From NCBI RefSeq assembly GCF_000002995.4, contig NW_025062479.1:23986221-24050220 (forward strand): a DNA stretch of 64,000 nucleotides. The letters are read 5' to 3'. Below the pieces are notes generated by a model. That model did no database searches, was not told the origin of the DNA, and saw only the letters and a list, made by a program, of their open reading frames with translations. The position numbers and the translations under genes were made by a program. The stretch comes from Brugia malayi (Eukaryota > Nematoda > Chromadorea > Rhabditida > Onchocercidae). How positions within the stretch are numbered: position 1 is the first letter of the stretch; every line of letters begins with the position of its first letter. Of this stretch, positions 1 to 12,613 are shown in pieces.

Positions 1-822
1 AAATAATTAGTTATGTTTTCTGAAATAATTAGTAAAAATAATTACTAATATATTATCTAAAAAAAAAAGAAAAAGAAAAATTAATTATGTATTAAGCAAA
101 ATTTCCTATTATTTTCAGCAAATCCAAAAATAAGATTAGCTAATTTAGCAGAATGATTAATTTTATTTGTACCTTTTTTCTCTTTTCCCTAAAAGCTTTA
201 TTTATTAGACTGTGCAAATTTAATATATTTAATACTTTCCATCCATTTCTGCTAAAAAGACTAACATTTCTCAACTTTCAGTATTTAAATTTCATTTCAA
301 TTCCTACAATTTTAGCATATATCAATAACTATTATCAATGATCTATTATCAATCTGTTATCAGTAACATGCATAACATTATGATATTAATATAAACGGAA
401 AAGATAAAAATGTTATTTTCAATAAAATCAATAAAAATAGATATTATCAACAATGTAAAACAAAACAAAAAAATAACTCATATGATAATATGATAAAATA
501 AATATCATTCATTTTTTATCATTATAACTGATAAAATCTTAATTAATTACAAAGTGTTAATGATAACAATTATCATAGAATTTTTTTTTTTTTTTTTTGT
601 AAACTTTGCGATATTTTTTAAACAAAGAAAAAAAGAGAAAAAAATATAAAAAAAAACTGAAATTGAAAGAAAAAAGAATTGTGACAGACTTTCATTGCAA
701 AATAATTTTTACGTTTTAATCTTCTTCGCTCTTTCTGCTTCCTTTCCATTTCGCCCCATTTCATTTATTCTCCTAATGCATCCAGCAGCGCACAAATTTA
801 CATATTCAATGCATTTACATTA
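1..822. other. AT-rich intergenic DNA, no gene seen
   Basis: I see only AT-rich sequence with poly-A and poly-T runs. The short open frames here have low-complexity Phe/Ile/Leu translations and no splice or start context that supports a gene. Confidence 0.6.
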
Positions 823-824
823 CA

Positions 825-1640
825 ACACACACAGACACATACATACATACATTACATTACAACATACACACAGACACATACATACATACATACACATGGA
901 TACACATACATACATACACATACATACATACACATGAATACACACATACACATGCATACATACATACACATGCATACATACATACACATGAATACACACA
1001 TACACATGCATACACACAGACACATACATACATAAATACACATGGACACACATACAATGCATACATACATACATACACACAGACACATACATACATACAT
1101 ACACATACATACATACACATGAATACACACATACACATGCATACATACATACACATACATACACATGCATACATACATACACATGAATACACACATACAC
1201 ATGCATACACACAGACACATACATACATAAATACACATGGATACACATACATGCATACATACACACATACACATGCATACATACATACACATGAATACAC
1301 ACATACACATGCATACATACATACACATACATACATACACATGCATACATACACATGGATACACACATACACAATGCACATGAATACACCGATACACATG
1401 CATACATATACACATACACATGCATACATACATACACATGAATACACACATACACATGCATACATACAAATACACAGATACACGTACATGCATACATACA
1501 TACACATACATACATATACACATACACACATACATGCAAAAATACATACATGCACACATACAAACACACACACACACCTACACGCATACATATACATACA
1601 TACACACATACACATACATGCACACATACATACATGGATA
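825..1640. repeat. ACATAC/ACATGC-type minisatellite
   Basis: About 800 bp made of short ACATAC, ACACAT and ACATGCAT words, in larger repeated blocks such as ACATGCATACATACATAC. All reading frames stay open for long distances on both strands only because the repeat lacks stop codons. The translations are pure Tyr/Val/Cys/Met or His/Thr/Ile repeats, so no gene is inferred. Confidence 0.95.
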
Positions 1641-1696
1641 AAATGGGCAGACACATTTAGACAATGTATGATTAGTACATTTTAGTAAGTATTATC

Positions 1697-1848
1697 CGTT
1701 CATCCATTCATTCTTCCATTCTTTCATTCTTTCACTCATTCATTCATTCTTCCATTCTTCCATTCTTTCATTCATTCATTCATTCATTCATTCATTCATT
1801 CATTCATTCATTCATTCATTCATTCTTTCATTCTTTCATTCATTGCTC
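1697..1848. repeat. (CATT)n tetranucleotide repeat
   Basis: Near-perfect run of CATT with occasional CTTT or CTTC variants, starting about 60 bp after the preceding minisatellite. Confidence 0.95.
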
Positions 1849-2090
1849 TAAACATTCTTAGCGACAAAATATGTAAAATGAATATAATTTGCATTGCGAT
1901 AGAGAATGAAAGAGAAAGAATCGATCAAGAAATTTGCATAAATCTAAAAGTGCTTTTCCGGAAAGCTTTCAATACTATTTGATAATAAACAAATATATCT
2001 TTCAATTTTTTCCTTTGAATACAAAAATATTCGAAAAAAAAAGAATAAAATTAATACAATCACTGTTAAATAACGCAATTCTTGTTTTTC

Positions 2091-2355
2091 ATACCGGAAC
2101 TATACTATCTTCTATTCTACTTCCATACCGGAACTATAATATCTTCTATTCTACTTCCATACCGGAACTATAATATCTTCTATTCTACTTCCATACCGGA
2201 ACTATAATATCTTCTATTCTACTTCCATACCGGAACTATAATATCTTCTATTCTACTTCCATACCGGAACTATAATATCTTCTATTCTACTTCCATACCG
2301 GACTATACTAACTTCTACTCTATTTCCATACCGGAACTATATTATCTTCTATCTA
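2091..2355. repeat. 34-bp minisatellite, about eight copies
   Basis: A 34-bp unit beginning ATACCGGAACTATAATATC recurs at 2091, 2125, 2159, 2193, 2227 and 2261, then degenerates to about 2355. The unit has a GC-richer ATACCGGAAC core that stands out from the flanks. Confidence 0.92.
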
Positions 2356-2784
2356 TTTTTTGAAAACTATATACTATCCATTCAGTTCTATTCTATACTA
2401 TATCAAAACTGTATCATATCAATCGTTTTTTTCTTCCGTATCGGAATTATATGCATCCATCATTTTATTCTACACCGGAACAATACTTCCTGTTATGTGT
2501 GCTTTAAAAAAATAATTTAAAAGAAAAAAAAAAACAGACAAAAATTAAAATCGAAATTAAATAAAATAAACATTTTTCCTTGACACATATCAAATCATTC
2601 GTATGAAAAAAGGAAAAATAAAAAGAAAAAATGAATGTTTTAAGCATTTTTATTTTAAAAGTTTTTCATTCTTTTTTTTTTTTTTTTTGTTTGGTTGATT
2701 TCTTTCTAAATTTGTTTGCTCTCATTTAAATGTGAATTTGTTGAATGGAAGAAAATACGGATGAAAAGAAGAATTTTTAATTAA

Positions 2785-3125
2785 AAAAAAAAATTGATGC
2801 AACATTTTGACAAAACAATAATTTATCAATTTATAATAACAGATGAAAGTGAGAAAAAAACAAACAACAAAATAATTTAAAGCTTATATTAATAATAAAT
2901 AAACAAATATTGTAAACAATTCAGCTAAATAAACAATAAACATTTAATTGAATTTTTGATTAAAAAAAATTGATGCAACATTTTGAAAAAAAAAAACAAT
3001 TTATCAATTGATAATAACAGAAGAAAGAGGAAGAAAAAAACAAACAACAAAATAATTTAAAGCTTATATTAATGTGTCGTATAAATAAACAAACATGTAA
3101 ACAATTAAACTAAATAAACAATTAA
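2785..3125. repeat. Direct duplication of about 170 bp
   Basis: Two adjacent copies (about 2785-2945 and 2960-3125) share ATTGATGCAACATTTTGA, a TTATCAAT-TGATAATAACAG segment and AATTTAAAGCTTATATTAAT in the same order. The rest of 2360-3670 shows no gene. Confidence 0.75.
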
Positions 3126-3673
3126 GCATTTAATCAAAAAAGAAAATTATTATTTATCAAATGTGAAAGAAAAAAATTAAACCAAAATGCTAAAAATTTT
3201 TTGTTGTCATTAATTTTAATTAATAATATTTACCAATATAATTATAAAATTATTTTTATTAAATTTACAGTCTTTTTTTTTGATCTTTCTAATTAATTAA
3301 TTAATTACAGAAATGACTGTACCGAGTGTTACTGATCTGATCTCATTTCAATTTATATTGCTATCAAAATATCCAATCATACATATAAAACTAATTTAAA
3401 TGTTTGTACCATTAATTTTAATAATTATTAGTTACTATTGATTAAAATAATATTTAATCTAGTAATTCATTAAAATTAATTTTTAATTTTAATTTTTTTT
3501 TTTTGAAAATAATATTTCAGTATTTATCAATAATTGATAATACACAAGAAAAAAAAGAAAAAACCTTCCATTATTTCTTTCACTTTTATAATTTTTACTT
3601 TTTTATTTCTTTAGAAAAAAACGAAATTCAAAAATTAATTATTTTTTAATTTCAAAAAAAAAAAAAATTCAAC

Positions 3674-6451
3674 TTATCCTCTTTGAAGTAATCTTTCAGG
3701 CCATACTGTAAATTGTGGATTATTAAACCATGGTACAAATGTACCATCAAAATTACTACCAAGAAAATTTGGCTTTAATGGAATTAATGGCGGCATTGCA
3801 TCTAAATTATGCTTTGTGATCTTTTCAAAACCTAACAATGATTGAAGACTTTTCGGCGTTGATGAAATTCGAGTGGTAGTAGTAGTAGTTGTTATTGTTG
3901 TTGTAGTAGTAGTAATAGTAGTTGTAGTAGTAATAATAGTAGTTGTAGTAGTAATAGTAGTAGTTGTAGTAGTAAAAATAGTAGTTGTAGTAGTAGTAAT
4001 TGGAATAGTATTACTAATTGTTGTTTTTGAAAAGAGAAATGAAATTGGAGTTGTAGTAGTATGTTTTGATGCTTTAGGTGATGCAAAACTTAATATTAAA
4101 ATATTTGAATTATTATTGTTATTATTATTACTATTGTTATTATTTTATTATTATTATTATTATTATTATAATTAAATTCAAATTGTGTATTATTTTTGAT
4201 AAAGTAAGGCGGTGATGGTGAAGTAACATGCGGTAATGTCCTGTTAACAAATGTCATTGTATCAGATATTGGTTTATGCAATTGATCAGTTGTTATCAAC
4301 AATGATTTTGATTGATTAAAATTATTAAATTGATTAAATTGTTTGTGAAAATTAATTTTTGAATGAGCTGAAAAACGTTTAATTGAAAATGGTTGATATG
4401 CTTGAGTTACAGCAATAATTGATAATAAATGATTATTATCATTATTATTATTTGTTAAATTTGCTGTTACAAATAATAATGAAAAATTTTCATTTCTTTT
4501 TATCTGAAATTGTGTTAAATTTGTTTTTTATTATTATTATTATTAATTAAAGTTTCATTTTTAATTTTATATTTCTCATAAATTGTTGCTAAATTTTGTG
4601 AATTATTTTTATTTTTAATACAATTATTGATAAATTTATTTGTATTAAATAAATTTTCATTTGTATTATTTGCATGTTTTATTGAATTATTTTGTTTAAA
4701 TGCTAAAATATGTTTATTCTCATTAAAAATTAATTCCTCATTTAATTTCACCGGAAATTTAATTGAAATTTTTGTTAAATTTTCATTATGCAAATTTTGC
4801 TCCATACTTAATTTATCATCTTTTAATGCTGATGCAGTAACATTAGCTTGTAAATGTTTCATTAGCATTGGATTAATAATACTTAGTAATTGTGGTAAAG
4901 CACTTATCATATCAGTGATATTTTTCATTGATAAAAATTTATGAGCAATTTGTTGCGATTGAAAATTGCCATATTTTAAATTATTTGCTAATTTAATTGG
5001 AACAAATTGTGAATTAATATATTTGTATTATACTGTGAAATACTTAAATTTATTTGTTGCATAAAATTTTCAACTTTACGAATATCATTTCTTAAACTAT
5101 CAATATCTTTTCTAACTTTTAAAATTTGATTAAAATTTCCGTATTACTACGAAAAAATCGTTCTCGTACCTGTTCTGATGATAATTGCTCATCAAATTCA
5201 TTTTTCTTATCACTGATAAAAACATTTGAAAATTTCCTATTTGTTTGCATTCTCTTTTGTGGCATTTGTGTTGATTTAATATTTCCCAGTTTACTAGAAT
5301 CATTATCAGTAAGATCAATGATAATACGTCCAGTAGATCCATCGTACTGATATTGTTGATCTGATGATAAGATCAAATTAGATGTTTGATTAATTACTGT
5401 TGCATGATTATCATCAGTACTGTTAGCATTCATTCTAATACGAATTGCTTCATCTAAAATTATTTAATTTATTTTATTGAATTAAATATTTCGAAAAAAA
5501 AAATTTTAGATAATTTGAAAAAAAAAAATTTTTTTAAATTTTCCATTCAAATTATTTAATAAATTATTGCAAAAAATTTGAGCAATGTGAACTTTCAACA
5601 TAAATTTCTGTATTATCAAACTGTGTTTTTGTTTTTGTTTTTTGTTTACTTTTTTTTTTTTTTGAAATATGAAATGAAAATTGATAAATTCAAAATTTTC
5701 AAAAAAAAAAAATTGATAATTTTATCTTATCTATTTCTGTTTATCATTTTCAGTTTATTTATTTATTACTATCATTCTACTACTGTTAACATTTTATTTA
5801 AATAAATTATTCTTTCAATGCTAAATTTTTATATCTATCATTAAATAATTTCACTGATTTATTCAAAGAATTTTTTTTTTTTAATTTAAAAAAATTTTAA
5901 TTTAATTTAATTATTTGTGGAAAATATTAGCAAAAATATATTAAACAATCGAAAAAAAAATTATTAATATATTTTAATTCTAAAATTTATTAATAAATTT
6001 TTGTATGTCAAATTTATCGATTATTTTGCTGATCGATTAAGAATAAGAATTTTTTTCTTTTTTTCGATGATCAATTTAATCAACCATTAATATTTGTGTC
6101 ATCAAAATATCAATTCATTGTCACTTTTCTGATTACAATAAAATATTTCAAATTTTTGAAAGGCAAAAAAAAAACAAAAAATCAAAAATGGAAATTTAAA
6201 AAAAAAAAAAAATAATAATAAACAAACCATGCGGGATAATAATGCTTGTTCCATTGATATCATCTCGAATCGTATATTGACCTGTTTTTTTGTTGTAAAA
6301 TAATTCTCGATGAATAGGTCGAAGGTCACGAAATGATTTGAAACGATTTTTATAAAAAATCCTAATTGGAATTGGAAATAATTTTGCTTCACTCATCTCA
6401 TCTATATTTTGTTTTTGTTGTTGATATTGTTGTTGTAGATGTTGTTGTTGC

Positions 6452-6486
<35 letters not shown>

Positions 6487-6506
6487 CTGTTGTTGTTGTT
6501 GTTGTT

Positions 6507-6546
<40 letters not shown>

Positions 6547-6552
6547 ATGTTT

Positions 6553-6585
<33 letters not shown>

Positions 6586-7108
6586 TTGTTGATGTTGATT
6601 TGTTTGCGGTAGAAGAATAACTTGATCATAAATTGGCTCAGTAAACAAATGCGCATCTATCTTCCAAGTATAATCCGAAAATGTTGCCGTATGAGGGAAA
6701 AAATATTGTCCAATTGTTAGTTGACGTTTACTAGCTGTAATTTGAATTTGTTAAAATTAATTTTTTAAATTTTGTTATATTTGCAAAAAAAATTTGAGAA
6801 AAAAAGAATAAAAAATTTGGTAATTAAAATTGCAATTGCACTTAATAATGCTTTTACTCAAAATGATATTTTTATCAATTTTTATAATTTTTAAATTATT
6901 CAAAAAAAAAAAAAATTAAACAAATTCATTTGAAATGTATAAAATATAATTTCAATTATTAAAAAAGATTTAAAAAAAGAAAAAAAAAAAACAAAAAAAA
7001 ATTATTTTATTTAAACGAACCTTCCAGAACATTGCTGGCAACAATAATAATTAATATAACAAATATGGAAAATTTAATTTGTTCATAAATTTGTGAATTT
7101 GAAAACAT
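3674..7108 (-). CDS. Signal-peptide protein rich in Gln/His, Asn and Thr; three exons, frame broken
   Basis: I do not recognise the family. Exon 1 (7108-7021) encodes MFSNSQIYEQ and a hydrophobic stretch IKFSIFVILIIIVAS, a likely signal peptide. Exon 2 (6734-6228) continues ASKRQLTIGQYFFPH, then has a Gln/His tract encoded at about 6600-6409, then an ordered part containing PIPIRIFYKNRFKSFRDLRP. Exon 3 (5453-3674) follows an AG acceptor and is in phase; it encodes an acidic segment, a Leu/Asn-rich middle, Asn runs, a long Thr run (about 3985-3870) and ends DGTFVPWFNNPQF...LLQRG. Introns have GT-AG ends and exon phases agree. Within exon 3 the frame must shift by one base near 5140, 5023, 4526 and 4146, mostly beside homopolymers or AAT runs. 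These could be assembly indels or decay. The two dibasic residues in ASKRQ just after the signal peptide suggest possible processing, which is inference. Confidence 0.72.
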
Positions 7109-7117
7109 TGAAAATTT

Positions 7118-7137
7118 CTGAAAGAAAAAAAAAAAAA
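7118..7137 (-). promoter_or_regulatory. 3' splice acceptor just upstream of the start, trans-splice candidate
   Basis: On the minus strand a long T run ends TTTCTTTCAG, with the AG at 7119-7118, and the ATG follows nine bases later at 7108. A strong acceptor so close to a start codon with no visible upstream coding exon is the usual layout of a nematode spliced-leader acceptor. An untranslated upstream exon is the alternative. Confidence 0.6.
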
Positions 7138-7339
7138 AACTGATCTGATTTAATTAAAAGTTTGGTTTTTTTTTTTTTTTGATGATAAGAGATTGAGTTA
7201 TGATTGATATCATTCTCGAAATTTAAAATAATTTCTAACAGTTATGCTCAAGATTTATTCAATTGATTTATCATAAGCATATGTGAAAGGGATTTTAATA
7301 AAAATTATCATTTAAATAAAAAAAATCATTGTATTGATC

Positions 7340-8285
7340 AAACTACATTTAATAAAAATTATCATATCAAAATCGCTTATCATATCAAATTTTATCTTAC
7401 AAATTTAATAGCATTTAATTAAAATTATCATATCAAAATCGCTTATCATATCAAATTTTATCTTACAAATTTAATAGCATTTAATTAAAATTATCATATC
7501 AAAATCGCTTATCATATCAAATTTTATCTTACAAATTTAATAGCATTTAATTAAAATTATCATATCAAAATCGCTTATCATATCAAATTTTATCTTACAA
7601 ATTTAATAACATTTAATAAAAATTATCATATCAAAATCGCTTATCATATCAAATTTTATCTCACAAATTTAATAACATTTAATAAAAATTATCATATCAA
7701 AATCGCTTATCATATCAAATTTTATCTCACAAATTTAATAACATTTAATAAAAATTATCATATCAAAATCGCTTATCATATCAAATTTTATCTTACAAAT
7801 TAATAACATTTAATAAAAATTATCATATCAAAATCGCTTATCATATCAAATTTATCTCACAAATTTAATAACATTTAATAAAAATTATCATATCAAAATC
7901 GCTTATCATATCAAATTTTATCTTACAAATTTAATAGCATTTAATTAAAATTATCATATCAAAATCGCTTATCATATCAAATTTTATCTTACAAATTTAA
8001 TAGCATTTAATTAAAATTATCATATCAAAATCGCTTATCATATCAAATTTTATCTCACAAATTTAATAACATTTAATAAAAATTATCATATCAAAATCGC
8101 TTATCATATCAAATTTTATCTCACAAATTTAATAACATTTAATAAAAATTATCATATCAAAATCGCTTATCATATCAAATTTTATCTTACAAATTTAATA
8201 GCATTTAATTAAAATTATCATATCAAAATCGCTTATCATATCAAATTTTATCTTACAAATTTAATAACATTTAATAGAAATTATC
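7340..8285. repeat. 66-bp tandem array, about 14 copies, rich in GATA motifs
   Basis: Unit of about 66 bp containing TTATCATATCAAAATCGC, then TTATCATATCAAATTTTATC, then an AAATTTAATA(G/A)CATTTAAT linker. Each copy carries two TTATCA sites (TGATAA on the other strand), all in one orientation. Sub-families differ by TTAC/TCAC and GCATTTAATT/ACATTTAATA. Scattered copies have lost one T of a run (for example near 7800 and 7853). The array begins about 230 bp upstream of the minus-strand gene ending at 7108. Confidence 0.95.
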
Positions 8286-9409
8286 ATTTTAAAATCCTAA
8301 TATTCAATTAGTGATAATAACAAACTTATATTTTCAACAAAAAGAAATTAATTTAATTTTGCACTTAAAAATTTTTAATTATTCCTTGTTGGATTAGTTA
8401 TAATGATAAGATGATAAATATGGAATATCAATTGCAAAATAAATATTCTTCTAAGTTAAAATTAACAATTAATATAATATTATCACAAAAATTTGCTTTG
8501 TTAAAATTTTTAAATTTAAAAAATTAATAATAAATATTATAAAATTAAAAAAAAAAAGAACTCTAAAATTCACGAAATAATTTGAATAGAAAAGTGTTAA
8601 AATTTACAAAATTATAATTTGAAATGATATTAATAGATTGGAAGATTTTCGAAGAAAATTAATAATTTACATTTTAGTAACAAAATCATTTTAATTAATT
8701 AATTAAAAAATATAATTCTTTTTTTTTTGATTATTTTAAAATATTTATAAAAAATTTTTAGCTATAAACATTTTTTTGTTTCCTTAAATTTATATTAAAA
8801 CTAATTATTTTAATTGATGAATTTCAAATTCATTCAGGAATAATTCATATTCTAGGAATGAAATGAAATAATGAATTAATTGTAATCATTAATCTAATAC
8901 TTAATTTTGAAATAATAATAATAATAAATATTACTTTAAATGATAATTAATATTTATTTAAGTTAAAAAAAAATTTTTTTTTTTAAAAAATTTGTTTGGA
9001 AACCTGTTTTTAATGCAATTTATAATATGCATACGAGATAATAATAATTATTTAAACGAACTAATAACTATTTTGTAAAAAAAAAAATTTAAAATTAACA
9101 GGTTATAATTACTTTTAAATGTCATCAAAATTCTCTTAAATAATTAATTATTCCATAATATTTCCCGAGATTTACCGTATTTTTTTTTTTTTTATGTGAT
9201 GCATCAATTTTACAGTACATTTCATTTTATTTTTATTTTATTTATTATTAATTTTATTTTATTATTGTTAAATTTTATTTCAACTACTTAATTGTGATAA
9301 TTATATTTGAAGGAAAAAAAATCATTGTATCTCTTAAAGCTATAATAATTGTAATATAATTATAAAATTATAATTTAAAACTATTAAACTTAAAACTACA
9401 ATAATTGTA

Positions 9410-9411
<2 letters not shown>

Positions 9412-9463
<52 letters not shown>
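9412..9463. repeat. (AAT)n microsatellite
   Basis: Uninterrupted AAT repeat of about 17 units. Confidence 0.95.
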
Positions 9464-9599
9464 GCAAATTAATAAATAAGTTTGTTTATTTAAATAGTTT
9501 GAATATTTTATTGCAATTTATTGCTAAGAAATAAATTTGTGAGATAAAATTTGATTAATACAACGATTTTGATATCCTTCTCTATTTTATCACAAAATT

Positions 9600-10045
9600 T
9601 TTTTCATCTTATCAACTTATCACTAAATAATCATAATTGTTATCAAATAAGATCATGACCTGATAATCAATAATCAAGCCATTTTTCATCATATTACCTT
9701 TTTTTTTCTTCTCTAATTTATCACAAAATTTTTTCATCTTATCAACTTATCACAAGTGATCATAAACACGAGTAAAATTAGATGAATAATATTTCATCTT
9801 ATCAACTTATCACTAAATAATCATAATTGTTATCAAACAAAATCATGACCTGATAATCGATTATCAAGCTATTTTTCATCATATTATCTTTTTTTTTTCT
9901 CTAATTTATCACAAAAATTTTTTCATCTTATCAACTTATCACAAGTAATCATAAACACGAGTAAAATTAGATGAATAATATTTCATCTTATCAACTTATC
10001 ACTAACTAATCATAATTGTTATCAAACAAGATCAGTATCTGATAA
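9600..10045. repeat. Direct repeat of about 190 bp, two and a half copies
   Basis: The block starting CATCTTATCAACTTATCAC, followed by ATCATAATTGTTATCAAA, GATCATGACCTGATAATC and CATAAACACGAGTAAAATTA, occurs at about 9600-9785, 9796-9980 and partly at 9985-10045. TTATCA and TGATAA words are frequent in it. Confidence 0.85.
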
Positions 10046-11218
10046 GAGATAATGAAAAAAAAATAATTACATTATATGCTATGAGGTAATTAATTTAAAT
10101 TATTAATTAAAGATTTGATTTAAGAATAAAATTAAATGAATAATATTGATAAACTAAAAGTTAAAAAAAAAAAAAAAAAAACGAGCAAAGTAATTAAATA
10201 ATTAATAATTAAAAATTTTAATATGAAAAATAAAATAATAGTAAAAATTGAAAAGGTTTCATTAACGATTAAAAAATGATTGAAATTAAAATGATCAAAA
10301 AATTTTTTAATATCTATCAAAAATTTTATGGTTCACTTATGATTTTTGTTATGGGAATAAAATGTTAAATTCATTTCGTTCCTTTCATATTTTAATTCAA
10401 TCATTTTATTTTGAATTATTATATTGAAAAAAAAAAAGAAAAAAAGAAAGGCCTATATTTATATATAAATATTTAAAAAAAAAAAAAAAAAACTGAAATT
10501 AAAAATCTTTTTTCTTTTCTTCTCTCTCTCTCCTCCCTCTCTCTCTCTCACTCTCTCTGTCTTTTCTCGTATTTTCCCTTTCTTCTCGCTTTTTTTTTTT
10601 TTTTTTTTTTTTTATAAAAATAAAAAGAAATAATTTTTGTTAAAAAGAGAAAATTTAATTTCGCTGAATTTAAACGATTATTGGATGAAAAAAATCGATT
10701 AAAAATGAATAAATTTCTTTCATTTTCTATTAAAACGAAAATAAAAAATATAATAAATTTTAATCGATTAAAAAATAAATAAATTTCTTTAATTTTTATT
10801 AAAATGAAAAAAAAAAAAAATAAAATAAATTTTAGCAAAAAAAATTTTAATTATAAAATATAAATTCCTAAACGTTAATTATAATAAAAAAAAAATTAAA
10901 TTATTTATAATTACAATTTTTTTTATTAAACGAAAGAAGTGAAAAAAGAAAGAGAGAGAGAGAGAGAGAAAGAGAAAAAATGAAATTTTTAATGATAAAA
11001 TTAAAATTAAATGAAATAATTGTGGAACAAAAAAAAAAAATTTTATAATTAATTACTTATATTTATAAAATATAATTTATATTTTTTAATGTAAAATTTT
11101 CTCAAAAAAAAAAAGAAAAGGAATAAAAATAATTTTCATTTGCAAATTTATTTCGTTTACAAATAAATATTTTTACAATTTTGATTTTTTCTTTCTTTTT
11201 TTTTTTTTAAATTTTTTT

Positions 11219-11312
11219 TCTCACTGTCACAATTCTCGATTTGCTCACTGTCACAATTCTCGATTTGCTCACTGTCACAATTCTCGATGTCACAATTCTC
11301 GATGTCACAATA
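11219..11312. repeat. 24-bp repeat, CTCACTGTCACAATTCTCGA core
   Basis: Three full units of CACTGTCACAATTCTCGA plus spacer, followed by two shorter TGTCACAATTCTCGA copies. On the minus strand it translates as repeated SRIVTVSK, which I take as an accidental frame. Confidence 0.85.
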
Positions 11313-11769
11313 CTTTTTTTTTTTTTGTTGTTGTTGTCAAAACTATTAGCAATTGTTTGATGACACTGTGACATCATTTCATATAAATGAAATGAACTTC
11401 TATAATATTTCAAATACAAGGACAATTTTTTTTTTTTTTTAAAATAATTTTTATGCTTTGTTAAATTTTTTTTTTATTTTATTTAAACAGTTATATCTTT
11501 TCTTTTCTTTTCTTTTTTTTTCCCACTTCTTTTCATTTTACTATCAATTAATTTTGTGACAAATTTTTATTTTGAAAAAAAAAAAAATTTTTTTTTATTT
11601 TTCAATGAAATATTTTTGATTATTTCTTAAATGAACCATAAAATTTTATCATAAATAAAAATGCTTGAAAGAATTTTTTTTTTTTATTTTGCTTAAAAGA
11701 ATTATTTTAATGATAAATTTATTTTAAGAAATTTTAATTTCATTTTTTCTTTTCTTTTTTTTTTTTTTG

Positions 11770-12360
11770 AAATAATATCTATTGTTAGGATTAGTTTGTA
11801 AAAATTGGTGATAAATTTAGCAAAAAACGATTTAATTTTTACTTTTGAATAATTTTTTTTTTTTTTGAAATATTATATATTTGAAGTATTTGAAGCTAAT
11901 TATTTTAGAAAAACAATTTAAATTTTATTTTAAATAATTTTTTTTTTTTTTTTTTGAAATATTATATGTTATCTTTTATTTTTTAATACTAATTATTTTA
12001 GCAAAAACGATTTTAATTTAATGCTAATTAATTTAGAAAAACGATTTAATTTTTACTTTTGAATAATTTATTTTTTTTTTTGAATAATTTATTAGTTTAT
12101 TTATTAATTATTTCTGAGTAATTTATTTGTTATTATTATTTTTTTTTTTTGAAATATTATATGTTATCTTTATTTTTTAATACTAATTATTTTAGCAAAA
12201 ACAATTTTATTTTTATTTTTGAATAATTTATTTGTTTATTATTTTTTGAAATATTATATATTAACTTGTATTTTTAAAGCTAATTATTTTAGCAAAAACG
12301 ATTTTAATTTTTATTTAGAATAACTTTTTTTTTTTTGAAATATTTTATGTTTAAGAATTA
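11770..12360. repeat. Imperfect repeat of about 100 bp
   Basis: Four or five divergent copies of TTTTTGAAATATTATAT, a T-rich spacer, CTAATTATTTTAGCAAAAAC and ATTTTAATTTTTA. Poly-T length varies strongly between copies. Confidence 0.65.
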
Positions 12361-12482
12361 ATTTGCTAGAATTTATCAATCAGAGAATAATTTATTATTA
12401 AAGCAAAGATCATATCTTACTTTTCTTTTTGCCTCAATGAAATTTATAAATATAAATTGCTGTAAAACATTGTTAGCATAAG

Positions 12483-12565
12483 TGATAACAAAAGAAAATG
12501 ATCAAACTTCATGGATATTTATTTGATAGAAGCAAAAAAAAAAAAAAAAATTTAGCTTATAAAAG
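12483..12565 (+). promoter_or_regulatory. Core promoter of the lectin gene: TGATAA site and TATA box
   Basis: TATAAAAG at 12558-12565 lies 49 bp before the start codon at 12614, a normal distance for a short 5' leader. A GATA-factor site, TGATAA, is at 12483-12488, about 70 bp upstream of the TATA box. In nematodes TGATAA is bound by ELT-2-type gut GATA factors; gut expression is therefore an inference. Confidence 0.6.
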
Positions 12566-12613
12566 CTTAGCTTTAAAATTTCAAATTTCAAATTTCTCCA
12601 ACCAACAACAAAA

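Larger units (their letters stand above)
8290..12480. other. Gene-poor AT-rich intergenic region
   Basis: No supported coding sequence. It holds poly-A/T tracts, an AAT microsatellite (9412-9463), a TC-rich tract near 10520-10560, GA-rich tracts and the repeats listed separately. Confidence 0.6.

Noticed and set aside
820..1685. Several 190-280-codon open frames on both strands
   Set aside because: They are translations of a CATA-type minisatellite, open in nearly every frame, with two- to four-residue composition.
6366..6656. Plus-strand Val-rich and second minus-strand Asn-rich frames
   Set aside because: Shadows of the CAA-repeat exon; only the Gln frame joins its neighbouring exons in phase.
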